64,000 nucleotides of DNA from Blautia liquoris (GTDB lineage Bacteria; Bacillota; Clostridia; Lachnospirales; Lachnospiraceae). Both the position numbers and the translations under genes were made by a program. Under the pieces are notes generated by a model that had not been told where the DNA came from, did not search any database, and was given only the letters and a program-made list of their open reading frames with translations. Below, piece by piece: positions 7,863 through 17,707 of this stretch (positions within the stretch are counted from its first letter, which is position 1; the number at the start of each line of letters is the position of its first letter). Location: NCBI RefSeq assembly GCF_015159595.1, contig NZ_CP063304.1:1550001-1614000 (forward strand), read 5' to 3'.

Positions 7863-10502
7863 GTGGCACTATCACCAATGATGCAGCATTATGTTGCGAC
7901 AAAAGAAAAATATAAGGATTGCATTGTGTTTTATAGACTGGGCGACTTCTATGAGATGTTTTTTGATGATGCAAAAACCGTGTCGGAAGAATTAGAACTG
8001 ACTCTGACGGGAAAAGACTGCGGACTTAAAGAACGGGCTCCGATGTGCGGAATTCCTTATCATGCCGCCGAGACCTATATTGAAAAGTTGATTGAAAAGG
8101 GATATAAAGTTGCTGTCTGTGAACAGGTGGAAGATCCGAAGACAGCGAAGGGGATTGTAAAAAGAGAAGTAATCCGCGTGGTAACTCCGGGAACGAATAT
8201 GAATAGTCAGGGGCTTGACGAGGCGAAAAACAACTATATCATGTCAATTGTCTGTATGGATGAACGCTTTGGTTTGGCAGTAGCTGATATTTCCACCGGT
8301 GAGTGTCAGGTAACGGAGGTGGACAAAGCACCAAAACTGATAGACGAAATCAATAAATTTGTGCCCTCGGAGATCATCTGTAATCAGTCACTTCTCGTAA
8401 GCGGAATCGACTGCCTGGAATTGAAAGAGAAGTTGAGTATCTGCGTCAACTCGTTGGATGACTGGTATTTTGACGATGAAAATTGTGAAAAGGTTCTAAA
8501 AGAGCATTTTAAAGTATTGTCTCTGGAGGGACTTGGCCTTTCTGATTACAGCTGTGGACTAATTGCCTGCGGGGCTTTGTTTCAGTATCTCTATGAGACA
8601 CAGAAATCAGATATGCCACAGATGACATCTGTCACACCCTATGTCACGGATCGATTTATGGTAATTGACAGTTCAAGCAGGAGAAATCTGGAGCTGGTGG
8701 AAACCATGCGTGAAAAGTCCAAAAAAGGATCCCTTCTTTGGGTCCTTGATAAGACAAAAACTGCTATGGGAAGCCGTATGCTCCGTTCTTTCCTAGAGCG
8801 GCCGCTGATTGATGCTGATGAAATAAACCGCCGCCTTTCGGCCATAGAAGAACTGAATACTCAGGGAATGTTAAGAGATGAGATGAGGGAATACCTGCGT
8901 CCGGTATATGACCTGGAACGACTCATCAGCCGGATCAGTTATCAGTCGGCGAATCCCAGAGATCTGATTGCATTTAAAACTTCTCTGGAGATGCTCCCTT
9001 TTATCAAACAGCTCTTAAACTCCTTTGAAAGTAATATGATGAGAGAGATACAAGATGAGATGGATCCGCTTGAAGATTTATATCAGCTGATTGACTCGTC
9101 AATTGTAGATGATCCTCCGCTTGCCATGAAAGAGGGCGGAATCATAAAAGATGGCTGCGATGAGAATATAGACAAGTTTCGTCATGCCAAGCAGGATGGG
9201 AAGCAGTGGATCAGTGATCTGGAAGCTTCAGAGAGAGAAAAAACAGGGATCCGTAATCTCAAGATCAAGTTTAATAAAGTATTCGGATATTGTATTGAAG
9301 TGACGAATTCTTTTAAAGACAAAGTTCCGGATACCTATACCAGAAAACAGACACTTGTGAATGCTGAGCGGTATATTACTCCGGAGCTAAAGAAGATTGA
9401 AGATACTGTACTCGGCGCAGAGGATCGGCTTTATTCTTTGGAGTATGAAAAATTCTGTACCATCAGGGATACGGTTGCAGGCGAGGTTGTCCGGATACAA
9501 AAGACAGCAAGAGCAATCGCCCATTTGGATGTCTTTTCCTCACTTTCACTTGTTGCCGAAAGGAACAGTTATGTAAGACCAAAGTTAAACAATAAAGGAG
9601 GTCTGGATATTAAAGGCGGGCGTCATCCTGTTGTTGAGAAAATGATTCCCAATGATATGTTTATTGCAAACAATACTTATCTGGATAAGCAGGATCATCG
9701 CCTGGCCGTGATCACAGGACCGAATATGGCAGGAAAGTCAACCTATATGAGGCAGACCGCTCTCATTGTACTGATGGCCCAGATTGGTTCTTTCGTTCCT
9801 GCAGACCAGGCAGATATAGGTATCGTAGATCGTATTTTCACCCGTGTCGGAGCATCAGATGATCTGGCAAGCGGACAGAGTACCTTTATGGTTGAGATGA
9901 CAGAGGTTGCCAATATTCTGCGAAATGCTACGGCTGACAGTCTTCTGATTCTTGACGAAATTGGAAGAGGTACAAGCACTTTTGACGGACTAGCTATCGC
10001 CTGGGCGGTGATTGAACATGTTTCCGATAAAAAATTGCTGGGAGCAAAAACGCTGTTTGCAACCCATTACCATGAATTGACCGAACTGGAAGGAAAGGTT
10101 TCAGGTGTACATAACTACTGCATCGCGGTAAAAGAAAAGGGCGATGATATTGTTTTTTTACGAAAAATTGTGGCAGGCGGTGCCGATAAGAGTTACGGAA
10201 TTCAGGTTGCACGTCTGGCCGGGGTTCCGGAAAACGTGTTAAAACGAGCAAAAGAACTTGTCGAACAGTTAGTTACCTCAGATATTACTTCTGCAGTCAG
10301 GGATATGACCAAAAAGGAGAAAAACAGTGAACAAAAACCTCATTACGATGAAGTTGATATGACACAGATGTCTTTTTTTGACACAGTTCAGGATAACTCG
10401 ATCGTCGATGAGATTAAAGAACTGGATCTTTCGAATTTAACTCCGATGGATGCGATGAACATATTATACAGTCTTCAAAACAAAATCAGGAACAGGTGGT
10501 AA
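7863..10502 (+). CDS. mutS: DNA mismatch repair protein MutS
   Basis: An 879-residue MutS that recognises mismatches and recruits MutL. The mismatch-binding domain begins LSPMMQHYVATKEKY and contains the FYRLGDFYEMF motif (Phe-X-Glu contact). The C-terminal ABC-type ATPase has Walker A GPNMAGKSTYMRQ, and the signature and Walker B segment LLILDEIGRGTSTFDG. I chose the GTG at 7863, two bases after the miaB stop, with AGAGAG just upstream; this start matches MutS N-termini of other Firmicutes. Length is normal. The gene is cotranscribed with miaB and mutL. Confidence 0.96.
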   Translation: MALSPMMQHYVATKEKYKDCIVFYRLGDFYEMFFDDAKTVSEELELTLTGKDCGLKERAPMCGIPYHAAETYIEKLIEKGYKVAVCEQVEDPKTAKGIVKREVIRVVTPGTNMNSQGLDEAKNNYIMSIVCMDERFGLAVADISTGECQVTEVDKAPKLIDEINKFVPSEIICNQSLLVSGIDCLELKEKLSICVNSLDDWYFDDENCEKVLKEHFKVLSLEGLGLSDYSCGLIACGALFQYLYETQKSDMPQMTSVTPYVTDRFMVIDSSSRRNLELVETMREKSKKGSLLWVLDKTKTAMGSRMLRSFLERPLIDADEINRRLSAIEELNTQGMLRDEMREYLRPVYDLERLISRISYQSANPRDLIAFKTSLEMLPFIKQLLNSFESNMMREIQDEMDPLEDLYQLIDSSIVDDPPLAMKEGGIIKDGCDENIDKFRHAKQDGKQWISDLEASEREKTGIRNLKIKFNKVFGYCIEVTNSFKDKVPDTYTRKQTLVNAERYITPELKKIEDTVLGAEDRLYSLEYEKFCTIRDTVAGEVVRIQKTARAIAHLDVFSSLSLVAERNSYVRPKLNNKGGLDIKGGRHPVVEKMIPNDMFIANNTYLDKQDHRLAVITGPNMAGKSTYMRQTALIVLMAQIGSFVPADQADIGIVDRIFTRVGASDDLASGQSTFMVEMTEVANILRNATADSLLILDEIGRGTSTFDGLAIAWAVIEHVSDKKLLGAKTLFATHYHELTELEGKVSGVHNYCIAVKEKGDDIVFLRKIVAGGADKSYGIQVARLAGVPENVLKRAKELVEQLVTSDITSAVRDMTKKEKNSEQKPHYDEVDMTQMSFFDTVQDNSIVDEIKELDLSNLTPMDAMNILYSLQNKIRNRW

Positions 10503-10505
10503 ATT

Positions 10506-12479
10506 GTGGATAAGGACAAAAGAGTAATTCAGGTTTTAGACAAAGACACCATTGACCAGATTGCGGCCGGAGAAGTGGTTGAACGTCCGGCCTCCATTGT
10601 AAAAGAGCTAATTGAAAATGCGATAGATGCTGCTGCCAGTGCAGTTACGGTAGAGATCAGGGAAGGTGGAATCTCATTCATTCGAATCACAGACAACGGA
10701 AGCGGAATTCCAAAAGACCAGGTGCGCCTGGCTTTTTGTCGTCATGCGACGAGTAAAATCAGAAGTGCCGCTGATCTTTTTGATATATCTTCCCTTGGTT
10801 TTCGCGGAGAGGCCCTCTCAAGCATCGCAGCGGTAGCTCAAGTGGAACTGATCACAAAAATATCCGAAGATTTGACAGGTATCAGATATGTGATTGAGGG
10901 AGGCGAGGAGAGATCCTTTGAAGAAATTGGGGCGCCGAATGGAACGACTTTTCTTATCAGAAATCTGTTCTATAATACACCGGCAAGAGCAAAATTCCTA
11001 AAGTCCGCTTTGGGTGAATCTAATGCAGTTTCTGCTTACGTGGAACAAATGGCACTGTCTAATCCCGGAATTTCCTTTAAATATATGGTAAACGGACAGA
11101 CAAAACTTCACACAAGCGGAAGTTTAAATATAAAAGAACTGGTTTATCATATATACGGAAGAGAGATTACAAAGGAGCTGATTGAAATTGATTCCTCATC
11201 AGATCTAATGGAAGTTCATGGATTTTTAGGAAGACCGGCAATATCCAGAGGAAACCGAAATTTTGAACACTGCTATGTGAATGGCCGATATGTGAAAAGC
11301 AAACTTTTATCCAAGGCAATCGAAGAGGGCTATCAGGGATTTATGATGCAGCATAAGTATCCTTTTACCCTGATCTATATCAATATGGATAAATCCAAAG
11401 TAGATGTCAATGTCCATCCTGCAAAGATGGAACTTCGCTTTTCCAATCAGGAGGAGATTTTTAATCAACTCGTGAAAATGATAGCAGAGACGTTAAAAGG
11501 ACGTGAAGGAATACCTGAGGTTACACCGGGAAAAGAAGAACGGACAAAGGCAGAGAAACAGACAGCGAAACATGAAGTCCCTGAGCCCTTTGAGTCAAGG
11601 CGCAGGTCCCTGCAATATCCACATACGGGAAATCAAGATCATGGAGTGCGGGGAAGCGTGTATGCTTCATCAGCCCCGCAGGCACCATCAAAACCGCATC
11701 CACAGGAGATCACTCAAGACAGTCGTTCATATGGAAAGACAGATGTAAAAAAAGCACAGGAAATGAAGAAAATTTCAGAAGAAAAACAGCCTTATGCAAT
11801 CCATGAAAATAAAAGCGTCTATCGTCCCGAACAGGATAGTGTAGTACAGGATAAGAATGGTCAGCTCGAGATGTTTGATAACCGTCTGCTGTCGAAAGAA
11901 GCCCGCAGTTCACATAAGATCATCGGACAGATCTTTGATACTTACTGGCTAGTTCAGTACAATGACAGTTTGTATATCATTGATCAGCATGCCGCGCATG
12001 AAAAAGTTCTCTTTGAGAGAATGATGAGGGATTTTAAAAGCAAGAAGATTACCTCACAATACCTGAATCCTCCGGTAATTGTGACTCTAACAAATCAGGA
12101 AGAGGAGTTAATACAAAACCATAGAGATATTTTTGAAAACTTCGGCTTTGAGATTGCTCCATTTGGTGGGAGAGACTACCAGATCAGTGCAGTTCCCGAT
12201 AACTTATATGGAGTGGCATCTTCTGAAATATTTATTGAAATTTTAGACCATCTGGAGGATTCCGGAAATAAAGCACTCGAAGTCTTTACTGAAAAACTGG
12301 CTTCGATGTCGTGCAAAGCGGCAGTGAAAGGAAATCATAAGCTTTCACTGCCAGAGGTTGACGCACTGATTGATGAACTTCTGACCCTTGACAATCCCTA
12401 TCACTGTCCCCATGGAAGGCCTACGATAATTTCTATGTCTCGCTATGAGCTGGAAAAGAAATTTAAACGTGTTGTGTGA
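10506..12479 (+). CDS. mutL: DNA mismatch repair endonuclease MutL
   Basis: A 657-residue MutL that couples mismatch recognition to strand incision. The N-terminal GHKL ATPase has ENAIDA, DNGSGI and GFRGEAL motifs (about residues 35-105). A charged, low-complexity linker covers about 330-460. The C-terminal domain carries the metal-binding endonuclease motif DQHAAHEKVLFE plus SCKAAVKGNH and CPHGRP, so this MutL is expected to nick DNA itself, as in bacteria without MutH. The start is GTG, three bases after the mutS stop, with AGGTGG upstream. Length is normal. Confidence 0.96.
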   Translation: MDKDKRVIQVLDKDTIDQIAAGEVVERPASIVKELIENAIDAAASAVTVEIREGGISFIRITDNGSGIPKDQVRLAFCRHATSKIRSAADLFDISSLGFRGEALSSIAAVAQVELITKISEDLTGIRYVIEGGEERSFEEIGAPNGTTFLIRNLFYNTPARAKFLKSALGESNAVSAYVEQMALSNPGISFKYMVNGQTKLHTSGSLNIKELVYHIYGREITKELIEIDSSSDLMEVHGFLGRPAISRGNRNFEHCYVNGRYVKSKLLSKAIEEGYQGFMMQHKYPFTLIYINMDKSKVDVNVHPAKMELRFSNQEEIFNQLVKMIAETLKGREGIPEVTPGKEERTKAEKQTAKHEVPEPFESRRRSLQYPHTGNQDHGVRGSVYASSAPQAPSKPHPQEITQDSRSYGKTDVKKAQEMKKISEEKQPYAIHENKSVYRPEQDSVVQDKNGQLEMFDNRLLSKEARSSHKIIGQIFDTYWLVQYNDSLYIIDQHAAHEKVLFERMMRDFKSKKITSQYLNPPVIVTLTNQEEELIQNHRDIFENFGFEIAPFGGRDYQISAVPDNLYGVASSEIFIEILDHLEDSGNKALEVFTEKLASMSCKAAVKGNHKLSLPEVDALIDELLTLDNPYHCPHGRPTIISMSRYELEKKFKRVV

Positions 12480-12500
12480 TATGTGATACAAAGGCGGTGT

Positions 12501-12520
12501 GAAGCACGGAGCGATCCGTG
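12501..12520 (+). repeat. Small hairpin repeat upstream of miaA
   Basis: CACGGA (12505-12510) and TCCGTG (12515-12520) form a perfect 6-bp stem closed by a GCGA tetraloop, in the 68-base gap between mutL and miaA. The 20 bases 12501-12520 match 16 of 20 positions of 28456-28475, part of a repeated element upstream of the HlyD-like gene. This suggests a degenerate member of a dispersed repeat family. Confidence 0.5.
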
Positions 12521-12547
12521 TAACAATATTAAGTAGGAGTATGAAAC

Positions 12548-13516
12548 TTGAAAAAACAATTGATGGTACTTACCGGTCCTACTGCTGTCGGAAAGACCAG
12601 TCTGTCAATTAAAGTGGCAGAGAGGTTGAACGGATCTATAATTTCCGCTGATTCTATGCAGGTATATAAAAAGATGGATATCGGATCTGCGAAGATTATG
12701 ACGGACGAAATGTGCAATATTCCGCACTATCTCATCGACGTTCTTGAACCATGGGAAGAGTTCCATGTGGCTCGCTTTCAGCAGATGGCAATGGAAGCCA
12801 TACAAGATATCTATCAGAAGAACAGACTTCCAATTCTTGTAGGAGGAACAGGTTTCTATATTCAGGCAATACTGAAAGATGTCGACTTTTCGGGGGACAG
12901 CGGGAAATCAGCATTCCGACAGGAGCTGGAGGAAAGAGCAAGGGCGGGCGGCAGCGATGAGCTTTATCAGATGCTGAAAACGGAAGATCCTGTTTCGGCG
13001 GAGAATATTCATCCGCACAATGTAAAACGGGTAATCCGCGCACTGGAATACTATCATGAGACTAAAAGTCCTATCTCTTTGCATAATGCAAAAGAGATGG
13101 AGAGGGAATCACCGTTTTGCTATTCGTATTTTGTACTAAACGATAGGCGGGAACATCTCTATGAAAGGATTAACCAGAGGGTGGATCAGATGATGGAGAA
13201 GGGGCTTTTGGATGAGGTAAAGTATTTAAAAAGCTTAGGTCTGACCAGTCAGATGGTATCTATGCAGGGACTTGGATATAAGGAATTGCTTTCTTATCTG
13301 GATGGAAATATTAGTCTTTGCGATGCAGTGGAGAGCATCAAAAGGAATACACGTCATTTCGCCAAGAGGCAGCTTACTTGGTTTAAGAGAGAAAAAAATG
13401 TTGTCTGGATTGACAAATCAAAATATGATTACGATGAAGATGCAATTCTCAATCAGATTTTACGGATCTGGGAGAAAAGAACATCGAACAGAAACGGAGA
13501 ATATCATGACGATTGA
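12548..13516 (+). CDS. miaA: tRNA dimethylallyltransferase MiaA
   Basis: A 322-residue enzyme that transfers a dimethylallyl group to A37 of tRNAs reading codons that begin with U, producing the substrate of MiaB. The P-loop GPTAVGKT is at residues ~9-16, followed by SADSMQVYKKMDIGSAK and the conserved VGGTGFYIQAIL segment. The start is TTG at 12548, with TAGGAG about 10 bases upstream. The 3' end overlaps the next gene by 11 bases. It completes the miaB-mutS-mutL-miaA operon typical of clostridia. Confidence 0.95.
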   Translation: MKKQLMVLTGPTAVGKTSLSIKVAERLNGSIISADSMQVYKKMDIGSAKIMTDEMCNIPHYLIDVLEPWEEFHVARFQQMAMEAIQDIYQKNRLPILVGGTGFYIQAILKDVDFSGDSGKSAFRQELEERARAGGSDELYQMLKTEDPVSAENIHPHNVKRVIRALEYYHETKSPISLHNAKEMERESPFCYSYFVLNDRREHLYERINQRVDQMMEKGLLDEVKYLKSLGLTSQMVSMQGLGYKELLSYLDGNISLCDAVESIKRNTRHFAKRQLTWFKREKNVVWIDKSKYDYDEDAILNQILRIWEKRTSNRNGEYHDD

Positions 13517-14792
13517 TAAATCGGGAATGTATAAAAAAATAGGAATCAGCAAGGAGGTATTGGGATTTGGGACAGAGGTTCTTCGAACATTGGAAGAACG
13601 GTTTGCACAAATAGATCAGACAGCAGAATACAATCAGCTAAAAGTTATACACGCCATGCAGAAACATAAGGTAAGTGAGGCTTGTCTCTATGCGTCGAGC
13701 GGCTATGGATATAATGACCTTGGAAGGGATACTTTAGAAGAGGTCTATGCGACGACGTTTGGAGCAGAGTCGGCACTTGTCCGTCCGCAGATTGCCTGTG
13801 GAACACATGCTCTTTCTGTTGCTCTTTCCGGCAATCTGCGTCCGGGGGATGAGTTGTTTTCTCCCGTTGGAAAACCTTATGATACACTAGAAGAGGTAAT
13901 AGGAATCCGACCTTCGCGTGGATCGCTTCGCGAATATGGGGTGAGTTATTCTCAGACAGAACTTTTAGAGGATGGATCTTTCGATTATCCGGCAATTAAA
14001 AAAGCGATCAACGACAAGACAAAGATGGCAACTATTCAGCGTTCCAAGGGATACCAGACACGTCCTACGTTCTCTGTCACGCAGATAGGAGAACTGATAC
14101 ACTTTATCAAAAAAATCAAACCTGATGTAATCTGTATGGTAGACAATTGCTACGGTGAATTTGTGGAGACAATCGAACCAAGTGAAGTTGGCGCGGATCT
14201 TATGGTCGGTTCTTTGATCAAAAATCCGGGCGGTGGACTGGCTCCAATCGGAGGCTATATCGTCGGTAAAGAAGAATATGTAAGTCTTGCTGCTTACCGT
14301 CTGACTTCCCCGGGTCTTGGAAAAGAAGTCGGAGCTACTTTAGGAGTGAATCAGTCTTTTTATCAGGGATTTTTTCTTGCACCTACAGTTACGGCATCTG
14401 CACTCAAAGGTGCTGTCTTTGCGGCAAATATATATGAGAAACTCGGGTATGATGTAATTCCCAATTCAAGAGAGGAGCGTCATGATATCATACAGGCGGT
14501 AACCCTTAGAAGTCCCAGGGCGGTCATTGCTTTTTGCGAAGGGATCCAGGCGGCATCTCCGGTGGATAGTTATGTGACACCGGTTCCGGGAGACATGCCT
14601 GGCTATGACTGTGATGTGATTATGGCCGCAGGAGCATTCGTACAGGGATCCTCGATCGAACTTTCGGCTGATGCACCGATCCGGGAACCTTATGCAGTCT
14701 ATTTTCAGGGCGGTCTTACTTGGCCGCATGCGAAACTGGGAATTCTGATGAGTTTACAGAAACTGGTCGAGGCAGGTGTTGTGAAACTATGA
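13506..14792 (+). CDS. PLP-dependent methionine gamma-lyase family protein (aluminium-resistance protein family)
   Basis: A 428-residue fold-type I PLP enzyme of the family often labelled aluminium resistance or cystathionine beta-lyase-like (YnbB in Bacillus). The likely PLP lysine is in GSLIKNPGGG; ASSGYGYNDLGRDTLEEVYA and CGTHALSVAL are typical of the family. The substrate is not established and the aluminium name rests on an old phenotype. I chose the ATG at 13506, which overlaps miaA; a second ATG lies at 13530. The stop overlaps the next gene's ATG (ATGA), so translation is coupled. This position after miaA is conserved in Firmicutes. Confidence 0.85.
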   Translation: MTIDKSGMYKKIGISKEVLGFGTEVLRTLEERFAQIDQTAEYNQLKVIHAMQKHKVSEACLYASSGYGYNDLGRDTLEEVYATTFGAESALVRPQIACGTHALSVALSGNLRPGDELFSPVGKPYDTLEEVIGIRPSRGSLREYGVSYSQTELLEDGSFDYPAIKKAINDKTKMATIQRSKGYQTRPTFSVTQIGELIHFIKKIKPDVICMVDNCYGEFVETIEPSEVGADLMVGSLIKNPGGGLAPIGGYIVGKEEYVSLAAYRLTSPGLGKEVGATLGVNQSFYQGFFLAPTVTASALKGAVFAANIYEKLGYDVIPNSREERHDIIQAVTLRSPRAVIAFCEGIQAASPVDSYVTPVPGDMPGYDCDVIMAAGAFVQGSSIELSADAPIREPYAVYFQGGLTWPHAKLGILMSLQKLVEAGVVKL

Positions 14793-15976
14793 AAAAACAA
14801 ATCGTCATAATTGGCGGTGGTGCTTCCGGGCTGATGGCAGGAATTACAGCAGCAAAGAAAGGTGCTGTTGTCACAATATTGGAGGCAGCTGATAAACCGG
14901 GCAAGAAACTTCTGGCAACTGGAAACGGAAGATGCAATTTTACGAATGTATTACAAGATAAATCCTGTTACAGAGGAAGTGCAAACGATCTTGCTATGAA
15001 TGTTGTAAATCAGTTCTCAGTGTCTGATACATTGATGTTTTTCTCAAAACTGGGTATCTATTCGAAGAACAGGAATGGATGGATGTATCCGACCAGTGAC
15101 GAGGCCAGAGCTGTACTGGATGTCCTTTTGATGGAAGCTTGCAATCTCAAGATAAAAATCAAGACAAGAGAGCGTGTGCAGGATGTACGAAGGAAAAATC
15201 AGAGATGGAAGGTAAAAACATCAACTTGGGAATATCCTGCTGATTCCGTTATCATCACCAGTGGCAGTCCGGCCGGAACAGATGAAAAAACAGATCCTTT
15301 TGTGATACAGATCGCAAAGAAGTTAGACATAGAGACGATACCCCTTCTTCCTGCACTTACTGCATTAATGGGAAAAGACACCCGTTTTTCATCTTGGGCA
15401 GGTGTGCGTATTCAAGGAAAAGCAACTTTGATTCTGAACAGTATTCCGATGAAAAGCGAAGCAGGGGAAATTCAGCTTACTTCTTATGGAATTTCGGGAA
15501 TTCCTGTCTTTCAGCTGAGTCGCTATGCAATTCGGGCTGTCTTTGAAGGATGCAGCGTACTGATAGAACTGGATTTTATTCCCGAGCTTTCAGAGGACCA
15601 GCTCTATTTGAATCTGAAAATGCGAGAGGAAAACTGTCCATACAAGACATTACAGGAGAGGTTTGTAGGGCTTCTCCCCTCAAAATTAATCCCGGTTGTG
15701 GCACCCCCTGAGACAGAACTTAGCGAAATAGTCAGAAATTGTAAGCATTTCCCGGTTGCCGTTCAAGGTGCAGTTTCCATGAAACAGGCTCAGGTATGCT
15801 CAGGTGGAATTCTTTTAAGGGAACTGGACGCACACCTTCAGTCGCGTAAATACCCGGGCCTTTATTTTGCAGGGGAGGGACTCGATGTGGATGGGGCGTG
15901 TGGAGGCTATAATTTGCAGTGGGCATGGTCCAGTGGTGCCGTAGCAGGATCGGATGCCGCAAGGGGAGTGTCATGA
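14789..15976 (+). CDS. HI0933/YhiN-family FAD-dependent oxidoreductase
   Basis: A 395-residue flavoprotein. The N-terminal Rossmann motif IVIIGGGASGLMAGITAAKKG binds FAD, followed by the family motif GKKLLATGNGRCNFTN, and the C-terminus has the second FAD contact GLYFAGEGLDVDGACGGYNLQWAWSSG. Proteins of this HI0933-like family are mostly uncharacterised reductases; some related clostridial enzymes (BaiN) act on bile acids, but nothing here points to that. It starts at the ATG overlapping the previous stop by ATGA and ends in ATGA with the next gene, so three genes are translationally coupled. Confidence 0.85.
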   Translation: MKKQIVIIGGGASGLMAGITAAKKGAVVTILEAADKPGKKLLATGNGRCNFTNVLQDKSCYRGSANDLAMNVVNQFSVSDTLMFFSKLGIYSKNRNGWMYPTSDEARAVLDVLLMEACNLKIKIKTRERVQDVRRKNQRWKVKTSTWEYPADSVIITSGSPAGTDEKTDPFVIQIAKKLDIETIPLLPALTALMGKDTRFSSWAGVRIQGKATLILNSIPMKSEAGEIQLTSYGISGIPVFQLSRYAIRAVFEGCSVLIELDFIPELSEDQLYLNLKMREENCPYKTLQERFVGLLPSKLIPVVAPPETELSEIVRNCKHFPVAVQGAVSMKQAQVCSGGILLRELDAHLQSRKYPGLYFAGEGLDVDGACGGYNLQWAWSSGAVAGSDAARGVS

Positions 15977-17580
15977 TACGTATTTTAAACTTAAAAATGC
16001 CGGTAGAACATAAGACGGAGCAATTAAAAGAAAAGATTGCAGGGGAACTTCGGATACCTGTAAAGCAGATTCAGTCCTATGACATTGTTAAAAGATCCAT
16101 AGATGCAAGAAAGCAGCCGATTCAGTATGTCTATCAGATTAATGTTACAGTCGTTCGGGAAAAGAAAGTAATCCAAAAGAATAGTAGACATAAAAATATT
16201 ATGTTGACCGAACCTGTGGATTATCTTTTTCCTAAATCCGGTCATAACAGACTTTTGAAGCGTCCGGTTGTTGTCGGATGTGGACCAGCAGGTTTGTTTT
16301 GTGCTTATATGCTTGCAAAACATGGATATTATCCTCTGATTCTTGAAAGAGGGGATGAGGCTTCTCTTCGAAGAAAAAAGGTCAGCCATTTTTGGAAGAC
16401 TGGAGTTCTCGATGAGAGCTCCAACGTGCAGTTTGGCGAAGGGGGAGCAGGAACGTTTTCCGATGGCAAATTAAACACTCTTGTCAAAGATCCGTTTGGA
16501 AGAAACAAAGAAGTACTTAAGATCTTTGTGGATGCAGGAGCACCATCTTCCATCCTCTATGATCAAAAACCGCATCTTGGAACGGATCTTCTGGTACAGA
16601 TTGTCCAAAGACTTCGCAGACAGATCGAGGCAATGGGAGGGGAGTTTCGTTTTCATTCCCAGGTTACAGATCTGGTGATAGAGGATGGCCGCGTGAAGGG
16701 CCTTGAAGTCAATAAAAAGGAAGTGCTGTCCTGTCAAGTAGTGATTCTTGCCATCGGGCACAGTGCAAGAGATACATTTTCCATGCTCAGCAAAAATTCT
16801 CTGCACATGGAAGAAAAGTCATTTGCAGTAGGTGTCCGGATTGAACATCCCCAGAAAATGATTACAGAAGATCAATATGGGAAGAATGCTTCGGCAATAC
16901 TGGGTCCGGCAAGTTACAAACTTACACATAAGCTTGCAGATAGCAGGGGAATCTACTCTTTTTGCATGTGTCCAGGCGGTTATGTAGTGAATGCCTCTTC
17001 ACAAACAGGGTTTCTTGCAGTCAATGGAATGAGTTATCATGGCAGAAATAGTTTAAATGCAAACAGTGCATTAGTTGTCACTGTAAATCCGTCTGATTAC
17101 AGAGAGTATCACGAGGCAGGAAACAGCCGTTGTCTGGACGGAGTATTCTTTCAACGATATCTGGAGAGGGCTGCATGGCAGTTGGCTGTCGGAAAAGTAC
17201 CGGTCCAGTTGTTTGAAGATTTTAAGGAAAACAGAAGAAGTGTTTTGTTGGGAGAAATCTCCCCTTGTATTATGGGAAAATACGAACTATCGAATGTCAG
17301 AGAGATTCTGCCTCCTGTGATTGGGGAATCCATTGCAGACGGGATTCGTGCTTTTGGTGAGAAAATTAAGGGCTTTGACAGACCAGATGCACTGATATCT
17401 GGTGTGGAGAGTCGTACTTCTTCTCCGGTTAAGATCATAAGAGATGAAAGTTTCGAATCCTCTCTCAAAGGACTTTATCCTTGCGGTGAAGGTGCCGGAT
17501 ACGCGGGAGGAATCACTTCTGCGGCAATGGATGGTATCAAGGCTGCAGAGGCAGTCTGTAAAAAATATATGAAATTATAA
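15973..17580 (+). CDS. Uncharacterised FAD-dependent dehydrogenase (COG2509 family)
   Basis: A 535-residue flavoprotein. An N-terminal alpha/beta domain (about 1-90, MIRILNLKMPVEH) is followed by the FAD-binding motif VVGCGPAGLFCAYMLAKHG at about residue 98, the segment NVQFGEGGAGTFSDGKLNT, and a C-terminal YPCGEGAGYAGGITSAAMDG. The family is widespread in anaerobic Firmicutes; substrate and partner are unknown. It starts with AAGGGGAG seven bases upstream and overlaps the preceding flavoprotein by ATGA. It is the last gene of the miaB operon; a 127-base gap follows. Confidence 0.82.
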   Translation: MIRILNLKMPVEHKTEQLKEKIAGELRIPVKQIQSYDIVKRSIDARKQPIQYVYQINVTVVREKKVIQKNSRHKNIMLTEPVDYLFPKSGHNRLLKRPVVVGCGPAGLFCAYMLAKHGYYPLILERGDEASLRRKKVSHFWKTGVLDESSNVQFGEGGAGTFSDGKLNTLVKDPFGRNKEVLKIFVDAGAPSSILYDQKPHLGTDLLVQIVQRLRRQIEAMGGEFRFHSQVTDLVIEDGRVKGLEVNKKEVLSCQVVILAIGHSARDTFSMLSKNSLHMEEKSFAVGVRIEHPQKMITEDQYGKNASAILGPASYKLTHKLADSRGIYSFCMCPGGYVVNASSQTGFLAVNGMSYHGRNSLNANSALVVTVNPSDYREYHEAGNSRCLDGVFFQRYLERAAWQLAVGKVPVQLFEDFKENRRSVLLGEISPCIMGKYELSNVREILPPVIGESIADGIRAFGEKIKGFDRPDALISGVESRTSSPVKIIRDESFESSLKGLYPCGEGAGYAGGITSAAMDGIKAAEAVCKKYMKL

Positions 17581-17596
17581 TAAGGCATATACATTA

Positions 17597-17635
17597 TTTT
17601 TGAGATGTGATAGAATTAAAAATACAGTGTATTCT
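17597..17635 (+). promoter_or_regulatory. Possible promoter before radC
   Basis: TTGAGA (about 17601) followed after 17 bases by TACAGT, overlapping an alternative extended -10 TGATAGAAT. This lies in the 127-base gap between the flavoprotein operon and radC. Neither element is perfect, so the exact start is unsure. Confidence 0.35.
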
Positions 17636-17707
17636 CACTTCGTATGCACACTATTCGGGGATTAATTGTAATACGTGTAAGTCTGGGAAGAGAGCGGAGG
17701 AGGAAAT

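Noticed and set aside
13506-14792. A metal-resistance function for the PLP enzyme
   Set aside because: The family name comes from an old phenotype; the sequence shows a PLP lyase fold and no metal-handling motif.
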